Source: Leisingera aquimarina DSM 24565
Lineage (GTDB): Bacteria > Pseudomonadota > Alphaproteobacteria > Rhodobacterales > Rhodobacteraceae
NCBI RefSeq assembly: GCF_000473165.1
Contig: NZ_KI421504.1
Coordinates: 3,572,094-3,636,093, forward strand
Direction: 5' to 3'
Length of the DNA stretch: 64,000 nt
A model generated the notes under the pieces. That model was not told where the DNA came from. It did no database searches and worked only from the letters and a program-made list of their open reading frames with translations. Below are positions 8,377 through 18,153 of the stretch, piece after piece. The position numbers and the translations under genes are program-made. Numbering within the stretch: position 1 is the first letter of the stretch; each line of letters opens with the position of its first letter.

Positions 8377-9198
8377 CTATGACGCGCATTTCTTGCCCTT
8401 CTTGTGCTTGGCCGGCCTCAAATCGTCCAGCAGATGCGTCGCAAAGGAATGGCGCAACGTGTGCAGCGTCACCGGCTTGGTAATCCCTGCGGCCCGGGCC
8501 GCCTGCTTGAACAGCCGCGAAATCTGGCGGGCCGAGAGGTGTTTGCCGCGATAGCCGGGGAAGAGAACCCGCTCGGGTCCGGGCACGCCCGTGTTCTGGC
8601 TCGCGGGGCGTTCGGTCCACCACTCGCGCAACAAACCCAGAATGTCCCCGGGCAGCATCATGTTGCGGTCCTTGCGGCCCTTGGCCTGCACAATGCGGAT
8701 GATCTTCTGTTCCCCGCCGTGTCGAAGACGCGCCTCCGGCACGCTGTCGCCGACCTTCAGCCGGACGGCCTCGCCCGCGCGCATGCCGCAGCCATAGGCG
8801 AGCGACAGCATTACGCGCGCCTTCAGGCCGGGGGCCATGGCGAGGATGCGCCTGACCTCGTTGCGGCTCAGCACAAGCGGCACTTTCACCGGTTCCTTCA
8901 GGCGGAAAACCTCGGCTGCCAGATCATGCCGCCGCAGGGTGACCCGGAACAGAAACTTCACCCCGGTCATGGTTTGGCTGCGGGTGCAGATACTCGTCCC
9001 GCTCTCGATCAGATGCTGCTGGAAGTGCTTCACGTCATCCGGTGAGACTGTCTCCAGAGATCGCCCGAGCCAGGAGGCAAACCGCTTGCAGGCCCGCAGG
9101 CGGCTGGTCGGCGATGCCGGTCCGAGATTGCGTGCCGGCATATCCGCGATCATGCGCGCCCGAAGGGATGCCGCCGGTGCAGGAGGCTGCTTGGTCAT
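8377..9198 (-). pseudogene. Tyrosine recombinase, C-terminally truncated
   Basis: The 273-residue product resembles the phage-integrase/tyrosine recombinases that accompany some IS91 elements. It has a core-binding N-terminal domain (about 10-95) and a catalytic domain with Arg140 in YGCGMRAGEAVRL, a Lys in QAKGRKDR (about 171-178) and H-x-L-R-H at 246-250. The frame ends within about 20 residues of that motif (KHKKGKKCAS), before the expected GH box and the nucleophilic Tyr, so it should be inactive. Residues 152-160 are encoded by an inserted 25-nt palindrome. The ATG at 9198 has GAGGG nine bases upstream. The next gene start is 6 nt beyond its stop. Confidence 0.85.
8719..8743. repeat. Embedded wobble palindrome, copy 2
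   Basis: This 25-nt copy differs from 7852-7876 at one base and lies in the recombinase gene, adding the residues VPEARLRH between LKVGD and EQKIIRIVQ, which are adjacent in relatives as I recall them. It is read in a different frame from copy 1, which argues that the DNA or RNA structure, not the peptide, is what spreads. Confidence 0.7.
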
Positions 9199-9618
9199 GG
9201 CAAAACCCTCTGTCAACCGAGGCAAAATCACCTCGGCCAACAGCACACACCCGACATCGAAAACCGCGAAACACATCCCGCTTCAGTCCAACACCGGCCA
9301 CGCAGAGCCCCTATCGCGGAGCGATCTAGTGCTTGGTATCCAGCATGCTGCAGATGGCAGAGCTGGATTGGCCGGTTTCCTGAAGGTTTTTCGATGCGGG
9401 CCGGGGTGCCGCATTGCTTTCTGGCGCGGCCTGCGGCCGGCGTTGACAAACCTCGGAAGGAGGAAGCCGCGGGGGTTGGGCGTTGTCTATGGGGAAGAGG
9501 AATTGCGGTTGATGGCAACACTGCCACCAGCGCACCTCTGATCTATTTGCGTGCGTCAGCAGCAGCCATTCGCAGCGGATATCTCATTGAGTGAAGGAGC
9601 GCCGGATATTTGCAGCGA
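9199..9618. other. Spacer between two transposase remnants
   Basis: No gene is supported. It holds the ribosome site of the recombinase gene near 9210 and otherwise short frames without family resemblance. The join between the two IS91-type remnants lies here. Confidence 0.5.
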
Positions 9619-10266
9619 TCATCCGGAATGACGGGCGCAGCGGGCTTGGGCCGTCCGTCCAGGAGCGGCCAGTGCTCGTTGGATTGGATGGGCAAGCATC
9701 GTGTATGCGGCCTGCTCCTTTGGTGGCGCGCGCGACATCGGTTTCCGGCCACGGCGGAATATCCCGACGATGCGCATGGGGCCGCCGCAGCAGGAGCATT
9801 GTTCGCGCAAGGAGAGCGGAGCGATCTCGGCTTCGGGCTCTGGCGTGGCGGCTTGTTCAACGCGTTGGACGCAGAGCAAAGCGCGGATTTTCGTGATGTT
9901 TGCTTTGCGTGCAGGGCTGGCCAGAAGGCCATAGTGCCGGATGCGGCGGAAGCCGTCAGGTAGAACATGCATCAGGAAGCGGCGGATGAACTCGAACGTG
10001 GCCAGCCGCATGGCCTTTGGGCGATCACCGGATTTGATGCGGCAATCCTTCCAGCGGAAGGCCACGGTACCGGCATCGGCGGTGATCAGACGGGCGTTCG
10101 AGATGGCGGCCCGGTGGGTGTAACGGCTCAGGCAGGCCAGAACCGCCTCCGGCCCGCCGAAGGGCGGTTTGGCATAGACAACCCATTTGGAGCTGCGGAA
10201 CCGGGCGAGCCATTTCGCAAAGGCATTCGCCTGTGCCAAGAGATCGAGATCGCTGAAGAAAATGAG
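9619..10266 (-). pseudogene. Second IS91-type transposase, 3' fragment
   Basis: Translation from about 10266 gives only the C-terminal part of an IS91-type transposase: LIFFSDLDLLAQANAF, SSKWVVYAKPPFGGPEAVL, SRYTHRAAISNARL, EFIRRFLMHVLPDGFRRIRHYG and the CSCCGGPMRIVG zinc motif. The catalytic HUH half is missing. Its sequence differs clearly from the first remnant (for example WKDCRIKSGDRPKAMRLATF), so it comes from another element, not a local duplication. The frame stays open about 42 residues further upstream without resemblance, over the join to unrelated DNA. Confidence 0.8.
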
Positions 10267-10277
10267 CTGGCCTGCGC

Positions 10278-10325
10278 GGCGTGGACTTTGAGGACCTGAG
10301 CACTGCCAACTTTGACATCCTCTGA
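10278..10325 (+). pseudogene. Possible C-terminal tail of an interrupted gene
   Basis: Immediately beyond the edge of the second transposase fragment, the plus strand reads GVDFEDLSTANFDIL and then a stop. Ends of this type (acidic, hydrophobic last residues) occur in RTX-like type I secreted proteins. It may be the tail of a gene cut by the mobile DNA. With only 15 residues this is weak. Confidence 0.2.
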
Positions 10326-10345
10326 ACAAAAGCCTTGGGCAAAGC

Positions 10346-10412
10346 CCCCGCCTGCAGGCGGGGTGCAAATCTTTTGCAAAAAGATTTGCCAAGAGTCTTT
10401 ATTAAAACTCTT
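10346..10412. repeat. GC palindrome plus tandem AT-core hairpins
   Basis: Three hairpins lie in a row: an 18-nt perfect palindrome CCCCGCCTGCAGGCGGGG (10346-10363), CAAATCTTTT-GCA-AAAAGATTTG (10366-10388), and AAGAGTCTTT-ATT-AAAACTCTT (10391-10412, one mismatch). The last two, separated by CC, match the layout at 63115-63162. They lie upstream of the HPP gene and may be the terminator of the gene lost to the left. Confidence 0.7.
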
Positions 10413-10541
10413 GGTCCCGGCCGTCTGGCAGCACGCCGACGGAACGGCACAGGTTCATGCCGGATTTGGATATTGCCTTGCCTCCTCCTGCCTGCAGGCT
10501 TTAACGGGCTGCTTGCCGCCTCTCAAGGAACCGGGGACAAC

Positions 10542-11030
10542 ATGGACAAGTATTTCAAACGCGCGCTGCCGCATCCATCGCCGCGGAGTGTGATAACTGC
10601 CGGTTTGGGCGCCTTCCTGGCAATTGCAGCACTTTCCCTGCTTACCACCCACGCCAATCTGCTGCTGCTGATTGCCCCCTTCGGTGCCAGCTGCGTCCTG
10701 CTGTTCTCAGTGCCGCAAAGCCCATTGTCGCAACCTGCAAATGTGGTCGGCGGCCACTTGCTGGCCACTGCTATCAGTCTTAGCCTTAATGCCGTGCTGC
10801 CGGAAACCTGGTGGGCGCTGGCGCTGGCCGTGGGGCTGGCAATTGCAGTGATGGCAGCGCTGCGGCTGACGCATCCGCCTGCAGGCGCTGATCCGCTGAT
10901 GGTTTTTGCAGCCGATCCCGGTTTTTCTTTCCTGCTGTTTCCGGTGCTGGCCGGCGCGGTGGCCCTGGTCGCCATCGCCGCGCTGTTCCACCGCCTGGCC
11001 GGGCATGAGTATCCGTTGAAACACAGCTAA
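10542..11030 (+). CDS. HPP-family integral membrane protein
   Basis: The 162-residue protein has four hydrophobic helices and resembles the HPP family (PF04982), named for a conserved His-Pro-Pro. Here the motif occurs in LRLTHPPAGADPLM near residue 106. The FGASCVLLFSVPQSPLSQPANVVGGH block after helix 2 is also typical. Some members transport nitrite in plant and cyanobacterial plastid-type membranes, but the bacterial role is uncertain. The ATG at 10542 follows AAGGAACCGGGG. It ends convergently to proS, sharing a strong bidirectional terminator at 11054. Confidence 0.85.
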   Translation: MDKYFKRALPHPSPRSVITAGLGAFLAIAALSLLTTHANLLLLIAPFGASCVLLFSVPQSPLSQPANVVGGHLLATAISLSLNAVLPETWWALALAVGLAIAVMAALRLTHPPAGADPLMVFAADPGFSFLLFPVLAGAVALVAIAALFHRLAGHEYPLKHS

Positions 11031-11053
11031 GCACGCCAGCCTGAAAATCGCCT

Positions 11054-11095
11054 AAAGAAAGACCCCGCCGGGCAGCGCCGGCGGGGTCTTTCTTT
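11054..11095. terminator. Bidirectional terminator between HPP gene and proS
   Basis: AAAGAAAGACCCCGCCG (11054-11070) and CGGCGGGGTCTTTCTTT (11079-11095) form a perfect 17-bp stem with an 8-nt loop and A/T-rich ends on both sides. It lies between two convergent genes and can stop transcription in both directions. Confidence 0.85.
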
Positions 11096-11113
11096 TCCAA
11101 TCTCTGGCCCGGA

Positions 11114-12469
11114 TCAGAAACCGCGTCCGGTCGGGTGTTTTTTGTAGACTGCAACCACCTTCTTAACGGCCTCTTCCGGCGACAGCTCCTCGCTCTCGCC
11201 AGTGCGCCGCGAGGTCAGCTCCACCACGCCGTTCTTCAACCCCCGCGGACCGACAGTGATACGCCACGGCAGGCCGATCAGGTCCATGGTGGCAAACTTG
11301 CCGCCGGCGCGTTCCTTGCGGTCGTCATAAAGCGGATCCAGCCCGGCCGCCGTCAGCGCCGCATAGAGCTGGTTGCAGGCCGCGTCGGCCTCCTCGTCGC
11401 CCTGCTTGAGGTTCACGATACCGCAGTGGAACGGGGTCACGCCCTCGGGCCAGACGATGCCCTTGTCGTCGTGGCTTGCCTCGATGATCGCACCCAAGAG
11501 GCGGGAGACGCCAATTCCATGGGAGCCCATGTGGACCGGTACGTTCTTGCCATCGGGGCCTTGCACGGTGGCGCCCATCGCATCGGAATACTTGGTGCCG
11601 AAGTAGAAGATCTGACCCACCTCGATGCCACGGGCGACGCGGCGGCGCTCCTCCGGGATCTGCAGAAAGACCGCCTCGTCATGAGTTTCATCGGTGCGCG
11701 CGTATTTCGAGGTGAACTCCTCCAGCACGCCCTGGCACTGCTCAACGCTGTCATAATCGATCTCGCGGTCGCCGAAGGTCAGATCGGTGACGGCGCTGTC
11801 ATAGAACACCTCGGATTCACCGGTGTCGGCCAGCACCAGGAATTCATGGGTGTCATCGCCGCCGATCGGGCCGGAGTCCGCACGCATCGGGATCGCCTGA
11901 AGCCCCATGCGCTCATAGGTGCGCAGGTAGCTGACAAGGTGGCGGTTATAGGCGTGCAGCGCGTCTTCCTTGGTCAGGTCGAAGTTGTAGCCGTCCTTCA
12001 TATAGAATTCGCGGCCCCGCATCACACCGAAACGCGGGCGGATCTCGTCGCGGAATTTCCACTGGATCTGGTACATGGTCAGCGGCAGGTCCTTGTAGCT
12101 GCTGACATGGGCGCGGAAGATATCGGTGATCAGCTCTTCGGCGGTGGGGGTGAACAGCATGTCGCGGTCATGCCGGTCCTTCATCCGCAGCATTTCCTGG
12201 CCGTATGCCTCATAGCGGCCCGACTCGCGCCACAGGTCCGCCGACTGCATGGTCGGCATCTGCATCGGGATGTGGCCGGCGCGGATCTGCTCGTCATGGA
12301 CGATGCTTTCGATCTTTTTCAGGACCTTGAAACCAAGCGGCAGCCAGGAATAGATCCCGGCGGAGGATTGCTTGATCATCCCGGCGCGCAGCATCAGCCG
12401 GTGGCTGACGATCTGGGCTTCCGAGGGGTTCTCTTTCAGAACCGGCAGAAAATAGCGGGACAGGCGCAT
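11114..12469 (-). CDS. proS: Prolyl-tRNA synthetase
   Basis: The 451-residue class II synthetase charges tRNA-Pro. It has motif 2 around [23 protein letters not shown] and motif 3 near [16 protein letters not shown], followed by the anticodon-binding domain ending in a C-terminal aromatic residue. It is the short alphaproteobacterial form without the large editing insertion of the E. coli enzyme, which fits its length. The ATG at 12469 (MRLSRYF) is the conserved N-terminus. Upstream codons have no resemblance. In related genomes lolC/E and lolD follow proS closely. Here 4.9 kb of mobile and other DNA intervenes. Confidence 0.95.
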   Translation of the reverse strand: MRLSRYFLPVLKENPSEAQIVSHRLMLRAGMIKQSSAGIYSWLPLGFKVLKKIESIVHDEQIRAGHIPMQMPTMQSADLWRESGRYEAYGQEMLRMKDRHDRDMLFTPTAEELITDIFRAHVSSYKDLPLTMYQIQWKFRDEIRPRFGVMRGREFYMKDGYNFDLTKEDALHAYNRHLVSYLRTYERMGLQAIPMRADSGPIGGDDTHEFLVLADTGESEVFYDSAVTDLTFGDREIDYDSVEQCQGVLEEFTSKYARTDETHDEAVFLQIPEERRRVARGIEVGQIFYFGTKYSDAMGATVQGPDGKNVPVHMGSHGIGVSRLLGAIIEASHDDKGIVWPEGVTPFHCGIVNLKQGDEEADAACNQLYAALTAAGLDPLYDDRKERAGGKFATMDLIGLPWRITVGPRGLKNGVVELTSRRTGESEELSPEEAVKKVVAVYKKHPTGRGF

Positions 12470-12576
12470 CTTGGCTCCATCGGTGATGTGGGTTCGAGTT
12501 CCCGCCCGGTTTAGTGGGTGATGGGGGTGCGGGCAAGGGGATGATCCAGCCCTGCCGGGATGCGGCACTGCCGCAA

Positions 12577-12641
12577 CACAAGGCCCGCGCCTGACCGGGG
12601 GGAAGGTCAGGCGCGGGCCGTGCCGCTGCGCGCCACGTCCC
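12577..12641. repeat. Large hairpin repeat, copy 2
   Basis: GGCCCGCGCCTGACC and GGTCAGGCGCGGGCC form a perfect 15-bp stem around a short G-rich loop, followed by the tail TGCCGCTGCGCGCCACGTCC. The stem and tail match 56-146, which has a longer loop. It lies about 110 nt upstream of the proS start. Confidence 0.75.
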
Positions 12642-12651
12642 AAAAGAAAAA

Positions 12652-12675
12652 CTGCGGGCGCCGGAACGCCCGCAG
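12652..12675 (-). terminator. Terminator of BCCT transporter gene
   Basis: On the minus strand CTGCGGGCG and CGCCCGCAG form a 9-bp GC stem with a 6-nt loop, followed directly by TTTTTCTTTTG. This is a standard intrinsic terminator 27 nt past the stop of the BCCT gene. Confidence 0.85.
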
Positions 12676-12702
12676 CAGTTTCAGAATGCTTTTAATAGCA
12701 GC

Positions 12703-14304
<1,602 letters not shown>

Positions 14305-14544
14305 GACGCCTCCCCTTATACTCGTTAACCATTCGCCAAGTGTCGCATTAAATACGGAAATCTCCTAATCCATCTGCCGGGCAGGGCTTTGCTGCAGGCG
14401 GCACAGTGCGCAAAGCAGCCGGTTCCGCCTGCCCGCGCATGTCGCTTTTACAGCATCTTGGCGCAAAGGAACTTGAATCGCCGTACAAGATTCGAAAGTG
14501 TTACCGGAAACAGCGCCCTCAGCAGGGACAAGGGAGAGACAGAC

Positions 14545-15909
14545 GTGGCAAGAACCATCCTTGAGCCGGCCCGCGAGATACCGGTCATTCATGAAACCGA
14601 AGTGCTGGTTGTGGGCTCCGGCCCCGGCGGGCTGGCGGCGGCCTTGGCGGCGGCACGGACTGGGGTAGAGGTGGCTTTGCTCGACCGGTTCGGCTGTTTC
14701 GGCGGCAATATCACTACTGTCGGGGTCGAAGGGTTCGCCTGGTACCGTCACGCGGAAACGGTCGAGGCTGGCGGCATCGGCTGGGAATTCGAAGAGCGCG
14801 CCAAGATGATGGGCGCCGCAGTGCCCGAAAGCCAGTCGCTGTCATACGAGCTGGACAGTGAGGGGTTCAAGCTGGTCGCGGACAAGCTGGTCGAAGAAGC
14901 CGGCATCCACCCGATGCTGCACCGGGTGTTTGTGGCGCCGATCCGCGAGGGCAGCCGGATCACCGGTGTGATTGTCGAAAGCAAAGCAGGCCGCGAGGCG
15001 GTGCTGGCAAAGCGAGTGATCGACGCCACGGGGGATGCTGACATTGCCCATATGATGGGGGCGCCCTGCGTGAAAACGCCGGTCGAGGAAATGCAGGCGG
15101 CCAGCGTGATGTTCCACATTGCCGGCGTCGACAAGCAGAAATTCATGGAGGGCGTGAAGGCCGATCCGCAGACCTATGCCAACTGGTCCACCGGCGAATG
15201 GCAGGTGGAGACCTCGGGCAAGGAAGACGAAATGTTCTCGCCCTTTCTGGCCAAGCCGTTCGGGCAGGCGATCCGCGACGGGGTGATCCCGGCGCATTTG
15301 AACACCATCGGCGGCACCTGGGGCGCGGTGCATGACTCGGGCGAGATGACCTATATGAACCTGGTGCATCTGGCCGGGATCGACGGCACCGACCCCGACA
15401 GCATGACCAAGGGCGAGATCGAGGGCCGCAAACAGGCAATGCATGCGATTGACGCCTTGCGCGCCTATACGCCGGGCTGCGAAGGCGCGCGGCTTCGGAA
15501 TTTCGGCATGACCATCGGCATCCGCGACACCCGCAAGATCAACGCCCATCACAACATTACCGAAGACGAGACCCGCAATCAGGGCCGGTTCGAGGATACC
15601 ATCGGCATCTACCCGGAGTTCATCGACGGCTACGGCGTGCTGATCCTGCCCACCACCGGACGCTACATGCAGATCCCCTATCGGTCGATGCTGCCCAAGG
15701 GCGTTCAGGGCCTGCTGGTGACGGGCCGCGCCATCGGCGGCGACAGGATCGCCCATGCCGCCACCCGCAACATGGCCTGCTGCGCTGTGGCCGGTCAGGG
15801 CGCCGGGATTGCCGCAGCGCTGTCGGTGAAATCCGGCTGCGACTTCGACGCGGTGAACATCACTGCCGTTCAGACTGAGCTGAAACGCCAGGGCGTGAGG
15901 TATTTGTGA
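14545..15909 (+). CDS. FAD-dependent oxidoreductase
   Basis: The 454-residue protein is an FAD_oxidored-type flavoprotein (PF12831). Its Rossmann motif VVGSGPGGLAAALAAARTG spans about residues 22-40 and is followed by DRFGCFGGN. A second nucleotide-contact segment, RVIDATGDADIA, is near 154-165, and a C-terminal FAD motif near LLVTGRAIGGDRIAHAATRN. The substrate cannot be read from the sequence. The start is a GTG at 14545, chosen because AGGGAGAGAC lies just upstream and the FAD motif begins at the usual distance. The stop overlaps the next start, so it is coupled to the dioxygenase. Confidence 0.85.
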   Translation: MARTILEPAREIPVIHETEVLVVGSGPGGLAAALAAARTGVEVALLDRFGCFGGNITTVGVEGFAWYRHAETVEAGGIGWEFEERAKMMGAAVPESQSLSYELDSEGFKLVADKLVEEAGIHPMLHRVFVAPIREGSRITGVIVESKAGREAVLAKRVIDATGDADIAHMMGAPCVKTPVEEMQAASVMFHIAGVDKQKFMEGVKADPQTYANWSTGEWQVETSGKEDEMFSPFLAKPFGQAIRDGVIPAHLNTIGGTWGAVHDSGEMTYMNLVHLAGIDGTDPDSMTKGEIEGRKQAMHAIDALRAYTPGCEGARLRNFGMTIGIRDTRKINAHHNITEDETRNQGRFEDTIGIYPEFIDGYGVLILPTTGRYMQIPYRSMLPKGVQGLLVTGRAIGGDRIAHAATRNMACCAVAGQGAGIAAALSVKSGCDFDAVNITAVQTELKRQGVRYL

Positions 15910-16883
15910 TGCAATGCATCTCCACGATCGACATCTCTCCCCTGCGCGACGCTGGACACCCGCAGCGGCACGACACCATCCGGGCCATTCTGGCGGCGGC
16001 TGAGGATATCGGGTTCCTGTCGGTCACCGGCACCGGTGTTCAGCCAGAGACGGTGGAATCGGTGCGGGACGCGGTGCGCGCAATTTTTGCCATTCCGGAG
16101 AAGTCCAAATGGGATCAGGCGATTACGCGGGACAATTACCGCGGCTATATCCCGATGGGGTTCTTCACGCCGAACGACGGCTCAGGCACTGCGGACAAAT
16201 ACGAAGGCTACAAGCTGCACTATGAGGTGGCGGCGGAGGATCCCATCCGCAGCGACTGTGCTCTCTACGGCCCCAACCGCTGGCCGGTGGAGGTGCCCGA
16301 GGCGCGCGAGGTGATCCTGGGCTACTGGGCAGAGCTGGACGGCGTCTTTCACCTGCTTCTGGGCGCGCTGGCCGAGGGGCTGGGGCTGGAGCCGGCGGCG
16401 TTTCAGCAGCCGTTCGAAACACCCCTCACCAACATGAGCCTGCTGCACTACCCGCCGCAGGCACCGGAAGAGGAAGGGTTCGGCATCCACCCGCACAAGG
16501 ACACCGACGCGCTGACGATCATCGCGCCGGACCCGGTGGGCGGGCTGGAAGTGCAGACCAGGGATGGCGGCTGGATCACCCCTGACTGCCCGCCCGGCGG
16601 CTTTGTCGTCAATATCGGCGACATGCTGGAGCTGTGGTCCGGCGGGCGGCTGGTCTCCACCCCGCACCGGGTGGTGAACAAGACCGGGCGGGAGCGTTAT
16701 TCCTTCCCCTATTTCGCGGTGCCGCGCCATGACGTGGCGGTGCAGCCGCTGCTGCCGCCGGTTCCAGGCTTCGACCGCCCCGCGGTGCATTGCGGCCATT
16801 GGTCGGCTGAGATCTGGCGCACCAACTGGCCGGGCGAAGACGCAGGCGCAGACACCCCGGAGCTGGGCACCATTCATAGCTGA
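15909..16883 (+). CDS. 2-oxoglutarate/Fe(II)-dependent dioxygenase (IPNS-like)
   Basis: The 324-residue enzyme belongs to the isopenicillin N synthase/2OG-Fe(II) oxygenase superfamily. An N-terminal DIOX_N-like part is followed by the jelly-roll core. The iron ligands are visible as His196, Asp198 (HPHKDTD) and His253 (STPHRVV), and Arg263-x-Ser265 (RYS) should bind 2-oxoglutarate. It likely hydroxylates a small molecule to start its breakdown, using substrate brought in by the adjacent BCCT carrier. The ATG at 15909 overlaps the TGA of the upstream flavoprotein gene (TGATG). A GTG one codon earlier is possible. Confidence 0.88.
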   Translation: MQCISTIDISPLRDAGHPQRHDTIRAILAAAEDIGFLSVTGTGVQPETVESVRDAVRAIFAIPEKSKWDQAITRDNYRGYIPMGFFTPNDGSGTADKYEGYKLHYEVAAEDPIRSDCALYGPNRWPVEVPEAREVILGYWAELDGVFHLLLGALAEGLGLEPAAFQQPFETPLTNMSLLHYPPQAPEEEGFGIHPHKDTDALTIIAPDPVGGLEVQTRDGGWITPDCPPGGFVVNIGDMLELWSGGRLVSTPHRVVNKTGRERYSFPYFAVPRHDVAVQPLLPPVPGFDRPAVHCGHWSAEIWRTNWPGEDAGADTPELGTIHS

Positions 16884-17059
16884 GGGCACGCCCCGCCCCA
16901 CCGGGGCGGTCGGTTTCCGTGACTTGCCCCCGGCCTTTTCCGCCTTATCCCCGCCTTGCCCACAGGGGAATCGCCCTGCCCCCTTGCAAGCCACTGCCCC
17001 ATCAGGAAAGACTGGCGCCAAGATCCTGACGCAAACGGACCAGAGGCGGCACGCGGACC

Positions 17060-18148
17060 ATGGCATTACCGGCGAAACAGCAGCTGAAGTACTGGGGCAT
17101 TGCCGCCGTTGTCTTTGCTGTGGTGATGTGGGCGCTTGGCAATGTGCTGATGCCCTTCATCCTGGGCGCTGCCATCGCCTATATGATCGACCCGGTCGCC
17201 GACCGGCTGGAGGCCTGGGGCATGAGCCGCACCGGCGCCACCGCCACCATCACCGTGGGGGCGCTCTTGATCTTCCTCTTGCTGCTTCTGGTGGTGGTGC
17301 CGACGCTGATTGCGCAGATGATCGACCTGGCGCAGGTGCTGCCGCAGCTGGTGCGCGATGCCCGCGCCTTTGCGATCGAGCATTTCCCCTCGATCATCGA
17401 GGAGAACAGCCGCATTCACCAGGCGGTCACTTCCTTTGCACAGACGCTGCAATCGCGTGCGGTGGGCATGCTGCAATCCCTGCTGGGCGGCGCCGCCTCC
17501 TTCCTCAACATCGTGGTGCTGCTGGTGATCGTGCCGGTGGTCGCCGTCTACCTGCTCCTGGATTGGGACCGGATGGTCGAACGCATCGACGAGCTCTTGC
17601 CGCGCGACCACCAGCCGGTGATCCGCCGCATCGCCAGCGAGATCGACGCGGTGCTGGCGTCGTTTATCCGCGGCATGGGAACGGTCTGCCTGATCCTCGG
17701 CACCTATTACGCGGTGGCGCTGATGCTGGTGGGGCTGAACTTCGGCCTCGCGGTCGGCTTCATCGCGGGCCTCATCACCTTCATTCCTTACCTCGGCGCC
17801 CTCATCGGCGGTGCGCTGGCCATCGGCCTGGCGCTGTTCCAGTTCTGGGGCGACTGGCTGTCGATCGGGCTGGTGGGCATCATCTTTGCCATCGGCCAGG
17901 TGGCGGAGGGTAACTTCCTGACGCCCAAGCTGGTCGGCGGCTCGGTGGGCCTGCACCCGGTCTGGCTGCTGCTGGCACTGTCGGTATTCGGCGCCTTGTT
18001 CGGCTTTGTCGGCATGCTGGTGGCGGTGCCTGTCGCCGCCGCGCTGGGGGTAGTGGCCCGCTTCCTGACCGAGCAGTATCTGGACAGCCGCCTGTATCAG
18101 GGGCAAAGCCATCCCAGTGTCGTAAAGCGGGACGCAGGGGCGGAATAA
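17060..18148 (+). CDS. AI-2E-family (PerM) permease
   Basis: The 362-residue membrane protein has about eight helices and the family's long amphipathic middle region. Landmarks are FILGAAIAYMIDPVADRLEAWG near the N-terminus and the C-terminal helical hairpin with FITFIPYLGALIGG and EGNFLTPKLVGGSVGLHPVW. The family (PF01594) includes exporters of AI-2 and Na+/H+ antiporters, so the substrate is open. It is separated from hda by only 5 nt, an arrangement common in Rhodobacterales, so they form one transcription unit. Confidence 0.88.
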   Translation: MALPAKQQLKYWGIAAVVFAVVMWALGNVLMPFILGAAIAYMIDPVADRLEAWGMSRTGATATITVGALLIFLLLLLVVVPTLIAQMIDLAQVLPQLVRDARAFAIEHFPSIIEENSRIHQAVTSFAQTLQSRAVGMLQSLLGGAASFLNIVVLLVIVPVVAVYLLLDWDRMVERIDELLPRDHQPVIRRIASEIDAVLASFIRGMGTVCLILGTYYAVALMLVGLNFGLAVGFIAGLITFIPYLGALIGGALAIGLALFQFWGDWLSIGLVGIIFAIGQVAEGNFLTPKLVGGSVGLHPVWLLLALSVFGALFGFVGMLVAVPVAAALGVVARFLTEQYLDSRLYQGQSHPSVVKRDAGAE

Positions 18149-18153
18149 GGCAC

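Larger units (their letters stand above)
7104..9198 (-). mobile_element. Decayed IS91-type element with tyrosine recombinase gene
   Basis: A truncated tyrosine recombinase gene is followed on the same strand by a frameshifted IS91-type transposase gene. This recombinase-transposase pair is a known arrangement of one IS91 subgroup. Both genes are damaged: the recombinase lacks its C-terminal catalytic part and the transposase has at least three frame changes, so the element cannot move on its own. The outer ends were not located. IS91-type elements do not make the usual inverted repeats or target duplications, so their edges need alignment to other copies. Confidence 0.75.

Noticed and set aside
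8404-9541. Plus-strand frames of over 200 codons opposite the recombinase
   Set aside because: They read the antisense of the recombinase; no recognisable protein.
7104-10266. Tandem duplication of one IS91 element
   Set aside because: The two transposase remnants differ in sequence along their common C-terminal part, so they stem from separate elements.
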